In this document: piece by piece, positions 20,710 through 32,985 of the stretch
Numbering within the stretch: position 1 is the first letter of the stretch
Layout of the letters: each line of letters opens with the position of its first letter
Position numbers and translations under genes: made by a program
Source of the DNA: Leptodontidium sp. MPI-SDFR-AT-0119
Taxonomy: Eukaryota; Ascomycota; Leotiomycetes; Helotiales; Leptodontidiaceae
NCBI GenBank assembly: GCA_020726505.1
Contig: JAHLEZ010000030.1
Span: 62,001-126,000 of the forward strand
Direction: 5' to 3'
Length of the DNA: 64,000 nucleotides
Notes under the pieces: model-generated
What the model was told of the DNA's origin: nothing
Databases searched by the model: none
Seen by the model: only the letters and a program-made list of their open reading frames with translations

Positions 20710-21925
20710 ACTTTGAGCCTTAATCAGGCATATTCCATTCTCGACGCCGGGCATATGCCGGTCCTCATCAACTTTGAGCATTAATCAGGCATATGCAGAT
20801 TTAAGCATATGCCGCAAAGACAAGCGAGACAGATGCCGGGAAGGAGGGTGGGAGGAGTGGGTGGGGGTGCGATATTTTTGATTTTGAGCATATACTTAAA
20901 TCTGCATATGCCCTGAGACAAGCGAGATAAGCGTCGGGAAGGGGGTGGGGATACGACATTTTTGATTTTAGGCATATGTAGATTAAGTATATGCCGTAAA
21001 GACAAGCGAGACAGACGCGGGGAAGGAGGGTGGGAGTGGAGGGTGGGGGTGCGATATTTTTGATTTTGAGCATATACTTAAATCTGCATATGCCGCAGAG
21101 ACAAGCGAGACAGACGCGGGGAAGGAGGTGGGGTAAGGGAGCGACAATTTTGATTTTGGGCATATGCAGATTTAAGCATATGCTGCAAAGACAAGCGAGA
21201 TAGGTGCGAAGAGAAGGAGGTCATATTTTTGATTTTGGGCATATGCAGATTTAAGCATATGCTGCAAAGACAAGCGAGACAGACGCCGGGAAGGAGGGTG
21301 GGAGTGGGGAGTGGGGGTGCGACATTTTTGATTTCGGGCATATGCAGATTTAAGCATACGCCCCAAAGACAAGCGAGACAGACGCGGGGAAGGAGGGTGC
21401 GAGTGGGGGGTGGGGGAGCGACTTTTTTAGTTTTGGGCATATACTTAAATCTGCATATGCCGCAAAGACAAGCGAGACAGATGCCGGGAAGGAGGGTGCG
21501 AGTGGGGGGTGGGGGTGCGACATTTTTGATTTCGGGCATATGCAGATTTAAGCATATGCCGCAAAGACAAGCGAGACAGACGCGGGGAAGGAGGGTGGGA
21601 GTGGGGTTAGGGGAGCGACATATTTGGTTTTGGGCATATGCAGATTAAGCATATGCCGCAAAGACAAGCGAGACAGACGCGGGGAAGGAGGTGGGGTGAG
21701 GGTGCGATATTTTTGGTTTTGGGCATATGCCATCTCGACGCCGCGACGTATGCTGTTGTCGTCAACTTTGAGCCCTAACCAGGCATATTCCACTCTCGAC
21801 ACCGGGCAAATGCCGTTCTTATCAAATTTGAGCCCTAATCAGGCATATGCCATCTCGATGCCGCGACGTATGCTGTTCTCGTCAACTTTAAGCCCTTAAT
21901 CAGGGATATGCCATTCTCGTCGCCG
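20710..21925 (-). repeat. Second satellite block, opposite orientation, with flanking repeat family
   Basis: The palindrome-plus-linker units of the 7.2-11.9 kb array recur here reverse-complemented (purine-rich strand on top), about 75-102 bp apart from about 20790 to 21730. Both edges carry a second repeat of about 65 bp built on CAACTTTGAGCCCTAATCAG and GGCATATGCCATCTCGACGC (20710-20790 and 21728-21925). Segments match parts of the first array closely, for example the unit around 20940-20990 matches 8400-8450. Confidence 0.9.
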
Positions 21926-22068
21926 CCGGCCGAAGTTACTCATATCTTATCGAGGTACGTATGGTGGCTAAGATCAGAGAAAAAATCGTCTCCGTCTCCA
22001 AACTGCAAATTCTATTTCAAAGGAAGAAGATCTGCCAGTCTTTCAGTCCAATCTAGCCCTCAACTACG

Positions 22069-24598
22069 ATGGCTAACACTGATCGCTATACCCAGCATGT
22101 TGACAGCATTCAACCAACTCCAGATGAGGTGTCAGCGTTTCGCAATCTTGACATCGCTTTCCTCGAAAAGGTATGTGGTGTAGAAGTCAACGTGAGTAGC
22201 TTGCTCATGATTCTTCAGGATGCCTCATGGCCGCCATTGCTTCTTAATTATATCTATCGATGGATGCATCGCCACAACCTCTACCACGTAGGCACATCGA
22301 GAGTTGGTATTTTCTCGGCCCTCATCGACAGCATCGTGCGACGGACAAGCCTTCCTCCAACAGAGCCTTACAAGAGCGCACTGGCTTCGAAGTGCTCCGC
22401 CCTCATTCGCGAATCTACTCTGCAATGGAAAAGTGACTGTTTACTGATACGGAGAGGTTACGGTTTCAGCAAGCATACACTCTTGAAAACTGCCTGGGCG
22501 GCTCAAGAAGAATCCTTCCAGCAGGCGGAGTCCACTTTGTTTCGAAGCTTGCCCCAATTCGAGCACTGTGGCATGAATGTCATCGTGGCTGCTGCCGGTG
22601 GAGAGGAGAAGGTTACATTTCTCGTCCGATCTTCTTCGTATGCTAATCAGTCATAGCGAGGAGCGGACGTGCCTCTTTGTAGGACCACAAAGAAACAGCG
22701 AACAGACGATCCAGATAATGCGGCCAGTGACAAGAGTTCCTCCGACTGCATTGGTGAGATCGCTACCTTGAAACAAACCTCTCAGTGATGCTAATACTTT
22801 GAATGTAGACATGGCTGTGAGAGCCCTTCAAGCATCAGAATCGGCTCTTTCGACATCCGCATTGCCAGGCACAGCCTCTTTGCAACCGAACCAGCTTGAG
22901 CTCACGAATGTTCGGCGCCATCAAGATTCAGAGTCCTCTCCTTCGCCAACTCCCCAGCATAGTCACGACGACGTCCTCGAGATGCCTTCACCACCGGCCG
23001 GTCATCAAACACCCCTTACGACTGTTGGCTCCGCAGTCGGCGAAGCTGAATTGCAACCGGATAAAATCAGGGAACCCAGTGTTGTATCTGTCACTCTATC
23101 ACAACCTCCCTCGGCCGGTGATGGAGTGGTCTCATCCACGGCTGCCTGCACCCAGGAAGGAGTGCGGCTGAGGGCTCTCAATCTTCCTCATAATATCGAA
23201 CGCAGCGATGCCACAATATCGATAACTTCACCAGAGGCGACCATCTCAGGACATATAGGGATGAATAGCCCGGTTTCTGTGGCTCAGGCGCCTCCGCCGG
23301 CCGCGCCGGTCGGCATGCAGTCGTCGCCAACCTCTCGATCAATAGCAGCGGGACAAGAGAATCCAAATGTGCAAAAACAATATTCACCCTCGAGGCGACG
23401 AGACAGTTTCGGGCAAGCATCGAAAGCTCCAACAAGGGAATCTTCTGGGATATCTCCAGTAGTGATCACCCGGACGGCACGGTTGCAGTCTCCGCCACGC
23501 CAATCAAGGCGTTCACTGGCGGGAACTAGTCAAACGGGCTCCAAGTACTCTAGTAGAGGCAAACTCAACCAATCATTGGCACCCGATCCGTCCTATGCCT
23601 ACGAAGTCGCAACCCTTGTGTCTAGGCGTGGGCATGACACGGCCACTTCCCAAAGATTCCAATCAATAGGAAGGATCCTATTTCCTTCGCTTTTCCAAGC
23701 CACGGAGGGATACATTCTCGGCGTGAATGCGTTGATGTCGCAGAGCGTGACGGAGTTCTTTGACCACTACTCAAGGCTCGTCAGAAACGGAGAGTCTCTC
23801 GGCGGGCTGAAGTTTGAATTCCTGGACGTCATTACAGGTGGACACAACTGGTCAACGATTGTCGCCCCAAATGATCGCGCCAACTTTCAAGCTTTAAAAC
23901 AATTCGCCTTCACGTCGTTTGCGACTAGCTTGTCCGAAAATCCTAGTCTCGAGGAATTCAGGATAACAGTTACGCTTGCTAATGATGCTATCACCAGCAA
24001 GACAGATGGCCGTATTTGTCAGCCGACGTCGTCGACAGCAACAACACGAACGGCGCCATCCAAGATCGCCCAATCTACACAGCCAAATGTTCGATTCATG
24101 TCGCGAGAGCATTCTTCGCCACCTTATGGCATGGTTACGTCAAAGGAAACCGCCGATCGTAGCCATGCTCCGACAACCTTACAAGACGATGTGCGTGCGC
24201 GAGGTCACACGCAAAGATCCGGAGCTGGAAACACAAATCCTGCACCTCCTCAAATTACCGTTCGCATCCAGGTAGATAAATTCTGGCGCATGAGTAGATC
24301 CTATCCTGGTGCGGTGCTCGGTCCCAGGGTGAAGAATCGTGACTTTTTCGCCTGGTTTGCAAGGGAGGTGGGTTTTGATGATTGTATGGGACCCGAGGAG
24401 TTGACTTTCACATTCAGAGACGCGCTTCCTATGCCCAAAAACAATCGCATTGCCAGAGGCAATGAAGAGCATTTCGATTACATGAAGCAAGACATGAGGC
24501 CGGTATGCGAGCATGTGGCAGCACGTGTGCCCGGATTGACCGAGTTTGTTATTTTGGTTACCGTACCCACGTGGTTTCCCAAAGCAGACGAGTGGTGA
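22069..24598 (+). CDS. Large orphan protein with two copies of an unnamed domain
   Basis: Four exons: 22069..22170, 22219..22611, 22657..22753, 22809..24598 (introns 48, 45 and 55 nt, with GCTAAT branches in two); 793 residues. Residues 1-170 are a helical region (YIYRWMHRHNLYHVG, SALIDSIVRR). Residues 170-490 are Ser/Pro/Gln-rich and probably disordered. Two related C-terminal segments follow, at about 498-590 (VTEFFDHYSRL, LKFEFLDV, DRANFQALKQF) and about 698-785 (RDFFAWFAREV, LTFTFRDAL, EEHFDYMKQDM). Both share the order F-F, L-x-F-x-F, an I-x-x-G/N step, F-x-x-[LM]-K-Q and a final strand. The same pattern occurs in the gene at 33816. No known family is recognised. The first intron is a multiple of three without a stop, so retention would not break the frame. 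Confidence 0.75.
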
Positions 24599-25800
24599 AG
24601 GATCTCAATAGATATCAAAATAAAAAATTTCCTGCTGCCGCTTTTTTCAGGTTGAAATGTTTCGTGAATACTCATTTTCGCTGTACCTCAGCTGCCCGGG
24701 AGCTTTAGCTCAACCACTTTCACACACTCACTGCTGCTGTCCACCCTGGTCGATGCGGACCTCGGCTGAACAACAGTCGTAGACAGCCAGGACGGACATA
24801 CATGAGATACGTTAAATTGAGCATTTCTTGCGTAACATGCGTCTCAAAAAACCTGCTGTTCAAAATGCTAGCATCAAAATACAACTATTCAGCAGACTCA
24901 ACTCCAGGCATTCTCGGACTTCAACCTGTGCTCTTTTGACGTGAGCTATAGGTATAAGTAATTCAGGCATACTTCAAATCAACCATGTACCCTCAAAATA
25001 AACATTGCTAAGGATATTTTGATTCACAAGAGATTTAAGAATATATAAGTTGGGCATATGCCCCTTCAGTAAGCGATGAATAGGGAAATCCTTCTTCAAA
25101 CATCTGCGCTTCAGAATTAACACATGTAGAAATTTCTAAGCTAAAAATAACCTTATACAGGATTTCCTCGGTTTCATTTTGTGACAAATTCATATGCTTA
25201 AATCTAAAGGGATGTCCTGGCGTCGCATACATAAATTGCATATGCCTAAATTTTCATGCGCTTCAAATATATCAAGTAATAAGGATATCCTCGGAAACTT
25301 TCATCACAAGAGCTTATACTAAATTTGAAGTGCCTGGATTTGTTCCTATCTAAAATCAAGACTTGCTCGGCTTCATTTGTCACCAGGCATACGCCTAGAT
25401 GTACAGCTTCAAAGTCGCTCATTGGGAGATTAAGCATATGCTTTCTCGATGTGCTGGCTGAAGAAAATAGATCGACTTGGGTCCTGGCATACATCGGGCC
25501 ATACGGCGTTCAAATATCCTTCTTCTCAGGCTTAGATATAGGAATGTTGAAATTTAGTATAGGCCCTGCTGAACTACGGAAATCGTAGTTGTAAAAGTCT
25601 CGACTGCTTGCAGCGTGATATCTTGTTCCCACTGAGATACCCAATACAATAATCAGGTATTGGCTTCATCCTAGTCTTCGACACACATTCTCATCACATC
25701 TCGGATCCAGTGCTTCTACTTGCCTCTAATCTTCTACGCCGTTAGTTCAATATCTCTCATATCGTCGGCAATATGCTAACGTGTAACGTCTAGAATCATC
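24599..25800. other. Intergenic with degenerate satellite units
   Basis: From about 25050 to 25450 decayed copies of the satellite palindrome are spaced 60-110 bp apart (GGGCATATGCC, CATATGCTTAAATCT, TTGCATATGCC, TTAAGCATATGC). The sequences between them are AT-rich and unlike the C-rich linkers of the main arrays. They resemble the decayed edges of the first array (TCCTCGG and TTTGTCAC words). No gene was recognised. Confidence 0.6.
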
Positions 25801-26064
25801 ATGTTTTGCGGTTGTGGAATGGCGTTTGGTCTACCGAAGCATCTCAAGAAATTGGCCGACGATGGCGCCGAGCCGCGAAGACCACGGATCGTCAGTGTTG
25901 TGAAGGAACCACGCCACGACATGGGCAATCGCCATGATTCCGTGCAAGATATACATCCAATCTTCCGCTCAGCTTCTTTCCAACAAGACAATACACTACG
26001 AGAAAGGAAACTGGAGTCGGCTTTGTTGAAGCAGGCTAAGGGAGCCGTTGAGGAGGTGGTCTAA
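25801..26064 (+). CDS. Possible small protein, 87 residues
   Basis: Single exon beginning MFCGCGMAFGLPKHLKKL. The N-terminus has two Cys and short hydrophobic residues and could be lipidated; the rest is charged (RERKLESALLKQAKGAVEEV). No family is recognised. Support is limited to a complete frame in a 1.8-kb gap and a pyrimidine/A-rich leader. Confidence 0.4.
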   Translation: MFCGCGMAFGLPKHLKKLADDGAEPRRPRIVSVVKEPRHDMGNRHDSVQDIHPIFRSASFQQDNTLRERKLESALLKQAKGAVEEVV

Positions 26065-26409
26065 ATGCAGAACCTGGTGATGTATGTAGGAAATATTTGC
26101 TTATAGAATAAACCGGTAAAGAGGATAGTAGGGGGACTGGGCGATTGGATGTGTTGGAAGGATACTATTCGGACCTACTTGATAGCATCTCATCAATACA
26201 AAGCTCGAAAAGTCCTTGAGTATACGAATGAGGCTTGAAGGTGGGAGAATTTTCAACTATCTAGCTAATGCGAGGTAAACCTTGTTTACTACACGGCTCT
26301 TCTCATCCGACAAAAATTGAGTCTTATACAACCTCCACACCTAAAACTGTGCCTTGTCCTAAAGTTGAGCCTTGTTTCAAATGACCCTTCATATACTCCA
26401 AATGACACT
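26065..26409. other. Intergenic
   Basis: Spacer between convergent small genes. No feature recognised. Confidence 0.5.
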
Positions 26410-26943
26410 TTACATCACTCCTATGTTCACCATTCCGAAGAAGAGCCAGAGCAATCGATCCCGATGGACCAAACGATGCCCCGAGCCTGTGACCAACGTG
26501 GAATTTGTCGATGTGGATAAAGGAAGAGGAGGCGTTGGGCCATTATCGAAGATCAAATTTGGGCTCATTGACGACGGAGATGCGAGATCGGTAGCTTGTA
26601 AGACTGTTGCGGAATTCGTTTGCGTAGAGCTACCCTTGTGGAAAGTCTGATTTGACCAAGAGAATGGTCCCGAGGGCGGCTCTGGGAAAAGCACAGAAGC
26701 TGTTGTTCCTCCTGATAACTTTGGACACAATACGACGACGGTTGTCACTGCGGTTCGGACAGTGCTATTGCGGCTGAGATGCTCGGAATCAACAACGACA
26801 GTGGCCAAGGGGGCGATACTGGAAGCGAAGCTTTGGTCTGAGGTTGTTGTCAATCCGACTGAGGATTCAGGTAGGACCGCCGTGGCCAGAGCGAAGGCTC
26901 CCAGAATGAGGAGTGTCGAAGCCGTGAGAGTCAATCGAAACAT
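26410..26943 (-). CDS. Small secreted or GPI-anchored Ser/Thr-rich protein
   Basis: Single exon, 177 residues. MFRLTLTASTLLILGAFALA is a typical signal peptide. The body is Ser/Thr/Pro-rich with several NxS/T sites (NSTV, NQTF, NSTL). The C-terminus ends in a hydrophobic segment after basic residues (HRDRLLWLFFGMVNIG), which may be a GPI-attachment signal. Only one Cys remains in the mature part, so it is not a Cys-rich effector type. Probably a cell-wall or secreted protein; function unknown. Confidence 0.6.
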   Translation of the reverse strand: MFRLTLTASTLLILGAFALATAVLPESSVGLTTTSDQSFASSIAPLATVVVDSEHLSRNSTVRTAVTTVVVLCPKLSGGTTASVLFPEPPSGPFSWSNQTFHKGSSTQTNSATVLQATDLASPSSMSPNLIFDNGPTPPLPLSTSTNSTLVTGSGHRLVHRDRLLWLFFGMVNIGVM

Positions 26944-27299
26944 GTTGAGCTTGTGTTCACTTCAAGTCAGAAACACAAAATTCCAAAGCACACTGGAGAT
27001 TCTAGAGTCGGAAGTAATAAGCCAGAGTTCAGCTGAAATCCCCACAAGTTAGAGAATCTCACGCCTGGTTTTGCATGATAGAAAGGGGGCATGCGTCTGA
27101 TGAAGCACTATGACGTGGAACTCTCTTACACAAGCCGTGTCTTAAATAAGGCATCCGCCAGTATAATACAATCCAAAATACTCAGATGCCATTATTGTAT
27201 TAGCCTTGACCTCAATGTTGCCAGAGATACTTATAAGTATCTTTCCTCACCCGCCTGGAAGCTACCTCCACAACTTCCACATCCATATCGTGGGGAGGA
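26944..27299. other. Intergenic between divergent genes
   Basis: Shared upstream region of the secreted-protein gene (minus) and the J-domain gene (plus). No repeat recognised. Confidence 0.5.
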
Positions 27300-29269
27300 A
27301 TGGATGATCTCGTACAGTCGTTCCAAAAGTTCCAGCCAAACGAAACTCGAAAAAACATGGCATCCTCTAGTCAGGACGCTATGGCACCTGAAACCACAAG
27401 CAGACAACCTATGGTTGAAGATGAGCTGCCAGAGGATACAAAAATGCCAGATCCACCTGAACATCCACCAGCTCCGAACCACCCCAGACGATCCGAAAAC
27501 TCCTACCGTACAATCAAGCAGATTACGGATACCAACAGCAAAGATTACTATGGCATTCTTGGTCTAGAGAAGACTTGCACACCTGATGAGATCAAAGAGC
27601 AATACAAAAAACTCTCTAAACTCACACACCCGGACAAAACCGATTGGCTAGATGCTGGGCTGGCCTTCCAACGTATGTCAGCCTGCCTCTATCTAAACAA
27701 ATCGATCTAATATTGTTTGCAGGGCTCTCAACTGCTCACGATGTCCTGAAAGATCCCAGCGAGAGAAGATCTTATGACAAGGCACCCGAGAGATACTCAC
27801 CACCCGAAAGGCCATTTGGTGAGGAGTTCGGCCCCAACGCTTTTGACGGCGACGATTCCGGTAGCGACCTGAGTGATGTCAGTGATGACGAGGTATCAAC
27901 CACGCTGAAGCCGAACGAGGCCATCAAGGCCATTTACAGGGCCGCAACACCACTGATCCAAGGAATATTGGACGACCCACCTTCGGCACGGGAGAAGCCG
28001 ATGCTAATGGAAGAAGTAAACAAGTTCAATGATCAAATCAAAGCCCAAAACAAAAAGGACGGCTTAGATGACAAGAACCTCGGCCAATTCCTCATCCAGT
28101 ATACTATCTTCGAGAGCAATGCCCTTCTTGCGAGGCCACATTGGGAGAAGCTCAAAAAGGACCCCCATGACTCGAGTGCAGGGGAAAAGATGGATGAAAT
28201 CGACAAGACTCTCAAGAATGTCATCACAAAGAACGATTATGATTCTGCATGGTGTTATGAAGCTTTAGTCGAAGCTTTATTCAAATCCAACGGTGGCAGT
28301 CCGCCGAGCCGAGGCCAACAAAACACAGGCCACGGCGGCGACTTTTCAACGACTCGCAAACCGGCTTCCCCTCAAAAGAATACCGTAGTGAAGTGGAAGG
28401 GGCCAGGGTACGCAAATACTGGGGAGAAGATCATAGCAATGATTCCGAGGGCTAGCACGGTTTATGCTATAGAGGAAGATGGCCGCTTTGGCCCAATGAA
28501 GAAAGGCATAAAGCCTTGGCAATTTATCACCAAAGACGAAACGACAAATCTCATCTATTTGGTGCCAGCCTCAAGCGTGGGGAATAGAGCGATAGATGGA
28601 TATCTGAGCTTGCCAAAGGATCAGATCATCGATGCTCGATATTCCGAAAAACTCGTCGATCGAGCAGACGCAGCTGAGTTCGAGTCATTGATTGACTTCG
28701 CTGCGAACCCTTTCCAAACGAGATCTAGCGACTCGCCACGCCACCCCAACGGCTATGGTCTAGTTCTGTTCAAGAATGGGACTGAGATGGTGCTAAGTAG
28801 GACAGCTTTGCGAAAGATGCTCGGAGATACGGATGGGGACTTTGAAATACAAGAGTGCGAGAAACGAAACGGCAAGATCTCAGCTTGGAGATTTGAGCCA
28901 TTAGAATACAGAGAGCCGAGAAAGATGGTCATCGAACAGCCTTCGAAGGCACGCCGCAGAAGAGAGGCGCTGATGAGGGGAGATCAATCCGATGAGCAAG
29001 GCTTGTTCGTGCCAAAAGATCGAACAGTGAAGATTCCCAAGGAACGCCGAGGCAGAACCAACTCCAGATCAACCGCTCATTCTGCTAAGAATGGAGGGAG
29101 AAGTGTATCGAGGACCAGCGTTACTGCAGAAGAGGTTGCCGGAAGAATAAGGATGGAGATGGAAAAAGAAGTTGCCGGGATGAGGATGGAGATGCAAAAC
29201 GAAGTTGCCGGGATGAGGAACGACATGCAGGACTTGAAGGAGATGTTTCGTCAGATGATGGTAAAGTAG
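27300..29269 (+). CDS. J-domain (DnaJ-like) protein
   Basis: Exons 27300..27672 and 27723..29269 with a 50-nt intron; 639 residues (the Met at 27357 is an alternative start). The J domain spans about residues 80-145: KDYYGILGLEKTC, EQYKKLSKLTHPDKTDW with the HPD motif that stimulates Hsp70 ATPase, and across the intron AFQRLSTAHDVLKDPSERRS. Then follow an acidic linker (DGDDSGSDLSDVSDDE), a helical region and a middle segment (VVKWKGPGYANTG and beyond) I cannot assign. The C-terminus repeats EVAGMRMEMQN-like heptads, a short coiled coil. No Gly/Phe region or zinc finger is present, so it is a class C J-protein with a probable specialised client. Confidence 0.85.
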
Positions 29270-30537
29270 AAGACTGAGTCTCTTATGGTATAGGAAACCC
29301 CACTCTTGATACGCTTTATGCTAATTGCCGCAGAGGACTAAGCCTTGAGGAACCTATTCAACATCGGTTGCCTCCTTTCCCCTTCCTACATGCGTACAAA
29401 TATGTCTATCTCGAGTATTTTTCCTATTCAAAATGGCTGTGTCCTCAACGGTATATAATCTCTTCGTCAAATCCTTGTTATAGGTACTGACCAGCTTAGC
29501 AGACTAAGATGGAAAAAGATAGAGGTTATCTAAGGCTGGACTTGTGTTTGTATTGCTGTCTCCTCTTTATTCCTTTGTGTTTCTTTCATATCACTACGTT
29601 CCCATCCCCAGATTGACACTGCGCTACTTTCCCTGTCTTGAGCCCCTATTGTATCTAGACACAATCAAAATCCTCGTTGTGTTTCCATCTTGACCTTCTG
29701 ATTGACGTCACAAGATGCTACACGGTCTCAACAGGTTGATTGTCGAATGGATTAAATCTGGAGATATCATATATTGTAAAAGTATGAATTTGTCAAACAG
29801 GGTCTGGGAGAGAATGAATCTGATAGAATTGTCGTTAGATCTGCATTCGGTGACGTGATGTCGCCAAATAGACCAGTCGCCTTACCGCATGCCCTTTCCC
29901 CCTCTTCGAGCAATCTAGGAGATTGCAACAGCCCGGAGGGAGCTTTGAAATATCAAAGGAGTGGAGTTGAAGCCATGTCAGGCACACTTGATTGGTCAGA
30001 ATCCCTAACCTTTGAAGTAAACAATTCCTCGCTTAGCTCTGCCACCAGAATATGGTAGCCCCTCCCCACCGACTTCGCCTACTTCAACTCTCCAACTACA
30101 TCAACAGCCATTCTGCTCTTCAAGCGTCAAGGACCATCTACCTTTCCTCTCTCCTCTTTCAAATTGTCTTTATTCTGCGACGCTTCTCCTATTCGTTGCG
30201 GCGTTTTCCCAACTTGTAGAGGCCGCGCAAAGCTTCATCACCACCTCTATCACCAACGCAAGATCCCATAAGTGTGGAGCAAATTCATGCACCAAATTTT
30301 CGGGTTGGCTACAAAGCCTGTAGCTCCTCCTTGGCTGCGCCTTAGAAGACAAGCTCGCGCCACGCAACCCCGCTTAGGGTTAGGAAATCTTTCAACAGCG
30401 AAAGTTTAAGCCTTGCAGTCGTCTACACTTGATGCATGCCTCTGCTGTAGAGTTCAAATTATTTATCATGCAGTACGGTCATATTATAAAGACTTCACTG
30501 CTGGGCAAAAGTTTAATCCACTTCCTTGAAGGCATAT
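29270..30537. other. Intergenic
   Basis: About 1.3 kb without a convincing gene. Frames at 29855 (+, 67 codons) and 30170 (-, 65 codons) lack features. Pyrimidine-rich stretches occur at 29560-29680 and 30090-30180. Confidence 0.5.
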
Positions 30538-31045
30538 CTAATCCACCTCGACAATACCCTCCATGCCAGTCGATAAGAGCCCAGCTGCCTGCCACGCTGG
30601 TACTTGTGTGAATACGCTCCCTTCTTTATGCTGAGTACAAAGCTTTTGAATCAAGGCCTCCAAAGTCTCAACCGCTGTCCTCTGCTTTTGCACTTCTTGG
30701 GCGAGTAGAGCATTCGTGTGCAACAAGGACTGGCATTGGCTTATTGCCTCATCACTAACGCGCTTCGAGATTGCCAAGTTGTTGTAATACGTATTGACCT
30801 CATTCTGGAGTCGCCGAGTCCTCTTCCTTTCATAGTAGAGCCTCTTGCGCTCCGTGGCAAGTTCTGATTCGGCGTCCTTGATGCGTGATTGCCAATCATG
30901 CACCTCAGCCACATTGAGGGCTGTCATCGTCGGCGTTCGTGGCTCCTCAAAGTCGACTATGTCAATCGTAGGGGAAGGCTCGAGCTGCAACAAGTTAGAG
31001 GAGTGCATTGCAAGGTTAAACCCTTACCTCAGTGATTGCGTCCAT
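30538..31045 (-). CDS. Small coiled-coil protein (family member 5)
   Basis: Exon 1, 31045..31028, codes MDAITE; a 43-nt intron with a CTCTAAC branch follows; exon 2 is 30984..30538; 154 residues. The centre is a strong coiled coil (SRIKDAESELATERKRLYYE, RTRRLQNEVNTYYNNL, LLAQEVQKQRTAVETLEAL). It resembles the coiled-coil genes at 16.9-20.5 kb and 37 kb in size and layout. Function unknown. Confidence 0.65.
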
Positions 31046-31294
31046 GTCGATTGGGAGGTACGCTGCAGTTCGGACAAGTTTCAGTCGGATGTCATGATAT
31101 TACTATTCGTCGCATTCATGTACAGTGAGTAAGTGTCGAAGTGATATATTTGCGGCGAAGTTTTAGTGGGCTATGTTACGCGGGATGGTTACCAAAAAGA
31201 AGCATCTGCCGAATTAATGAAATCCTATTCCGGCCTCCATCAAGCAAGCCACCTGTTTAGGCGACCCCAATTTTAGCGACAGCCATTATAGTGT

Positions 31295-32203
31295 GTGAAG
31301 CGGACCCAAATATCCCTTTTAAACCCTACGCTACGCAGTCTCACTACTAAATCAAAGATGCTGCTTCTCCCCGCGCGTCCCATATCTCCTGCTCACCAGC
31401 GACTCTTGAACCTTCCCACTTCCTCTCCGCAAGCATGTCGAGGAGATAACAAATTTATGGCTCGAATTCGTCAAGCGATAGAGGACGAAGAACTAACTTT
31501 CGGCTGCTTCCCAAAACTTCCACCTGAAGTCCGAGTTAAAATTTGGACCTTGGCACTACTGCCGCGTCTCGTCACGATAACTTCGAAATTCGACCGGAGA
31601 GCGGCAAGCTGTGAAGTCAAAGTGGAAGCACAGCGAATTGAACTTCTATACGTCAACCACGAGTCTCGATCCGAAGCCTTGAGATATTACAGCCAGATCA
31701 GCTTACAAGGTAACGATAGCAGTGCCACATTTGTCAACTGGGCCCGAGACACGATATTTCTGGACCTTCCTGACGAACCTGGATCAGCGGATGTGGACGA
31801 CATTATGACCCAACTCGGTGCCATCCTTCGACCCGTTCAGACTCTCGCGGTGCGTGTAAGAACTCATCTGTTCTGGGGATTTCCCAGGTTTTTAAGGCAA
31901 GCCGAAGATCTGCAGAAACTGGTTTTTGTGGACGAGCTTGATAGAGAGCCTTTCCCAAGCAGTTCGAAAGGGTGCCTGTACTTGATAGATCTCGGATCTC
32001 TAGGGTTTATCAGAGGATGTAAAATAGGCTCCTACAACGAGTCTCCATACTTTTCAGAGGACGTTTGGATCACACTTCCTGAAGGTCACGAGAACGAAGA
32101 ATTTGAGGAAAAGAGGTGGGAAATGTCGCTCGAGAACATAGCATGGGTGAGGAAACTCAATGAGATCGGGGAGAGATACTGTCTGCTGCTTCCAATCACA
32201 TGA
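31295..32203 (+). CDS. 2EXR-domain protein
   Basis: Single exon, 302 residues from the first ATG; the Met at codon 22 (MLLLPARPISPAHQRLL) is equally plausible. FGCFPKLPPEVRVKIWTLAL and the later VNHESRSEALRYY are the two hallmarks of the fungal 2EXR family, which often expands in plant-associated ascomycetes; its biochemical role is not established. No transmembrane segment or signal peptide. The C-terminal half is conserved-looking but unassigned. Confidence 0.8.
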   Translation: MKRTQISLLNPTLRSLTTKSKMLLLPARPISPAHQRLLNLPTSSPQACRGDNKFMARIRQAIEDEELTFGCFPKLPPEVRVKIWTLALLPRLVTITSKFDRRAASCEVKVEAQRIELLYVNHESRSEALRYYSQISLQGNDSSATFVNWARDTIFLDLPDEPGSADVDDIMTQLGAILRPVQTLAVRVRTHLFWGFPRFLRQAEDLQKLVFVDELDREPFPSSSKGCLYLIDLGSLGFIRGCKIGSYNESPYFSEDVWITLPEGHENEEFEEKRWEMSLENIAWVRKLNEIGERYCLLLPIT

Positions 32204-32519
32204 AGCGCATTCGGAGAGCTGGATAAGGGAGGGTGGGTGTAGGCAGGGTTGCGTCTGCGGACGATGATCTCATTACGTGATTGTTGCCGGATTTAAACGC
32301 TCCGAGATTCACGCCCCTTCAATTACATTATCCATGAGAAAGATTCTTCTTCCTAAATAGTGACTTCGAGGTTGGAACTCGTAAATTCTTATGGCTTTAC
32401 GGAGCATTCAATCCGACAAGGCCTTAAAAGTATCGAGGGCTGTCAGCTCAACGCTGACTGCTCTCAAAACTCTAATCTTTAGGGTGACAGTTTTGGGTCC
32501 TGATGATCCACACAACCTG
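32204..32519. other. Intergenic
   Basis: Spacer 3' of the 2EXR gene. No feature recognised. Confidence 0.4.
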
Positions 32520-32985
32520 AAGCCTTCCTCAGGTTATATGCTTAAATTTGCAGATGCCTAAATTTAGTATCGTAAGATAAGAATTCTCGAGCGACTTCTA
32601 TTACGGAGCATATGCTTAAATTAATATAATGGGGTCTTATGTGCCATTTATTACTAGCCATATTCCTGAATTCAAGGGTTCTCAAGCGACATTCATTACG
32701 GGGCATATGCCTAAAGTTAGTACCGTAAGAGAAGAATTCTCGAGCGACTTCTATTACGGAGCATATGCTTAAATTAATGTAATGGGGTCTTATGTGCATT
32801 TATTACCGGCCATATTCCTGAATTCAAGGGTTCTCAAGCGACGTTTATTACGGAGCATATTCCTAGATTTGCATATATCCAAAGTCATAATGAAGCCTCT
32901 TAATCGACTTTTATTATGGGGTATATGCTTAAGGTACGACGTCGCTTAAGAACACTTATCGTTACGGGGCATACGATTTGTCTCA
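32520..32985. repeat. Decayed satellite with a 152-bp tandem repeat
   Basis: Two adjacent copies about 152 bp apart, with GAATTCTCGAGCGACTTCTA at 32581 and again at 32733. Each includes GGAGCATATGCTTAAATTAA and a 'GGGGTCTTATGTGC' segment. More decayed CATATGC/CATATTCC words occur every about 60-80 bp, so this looks like an old piece of the same satellite family with a different linker. Confidence 0.75.
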
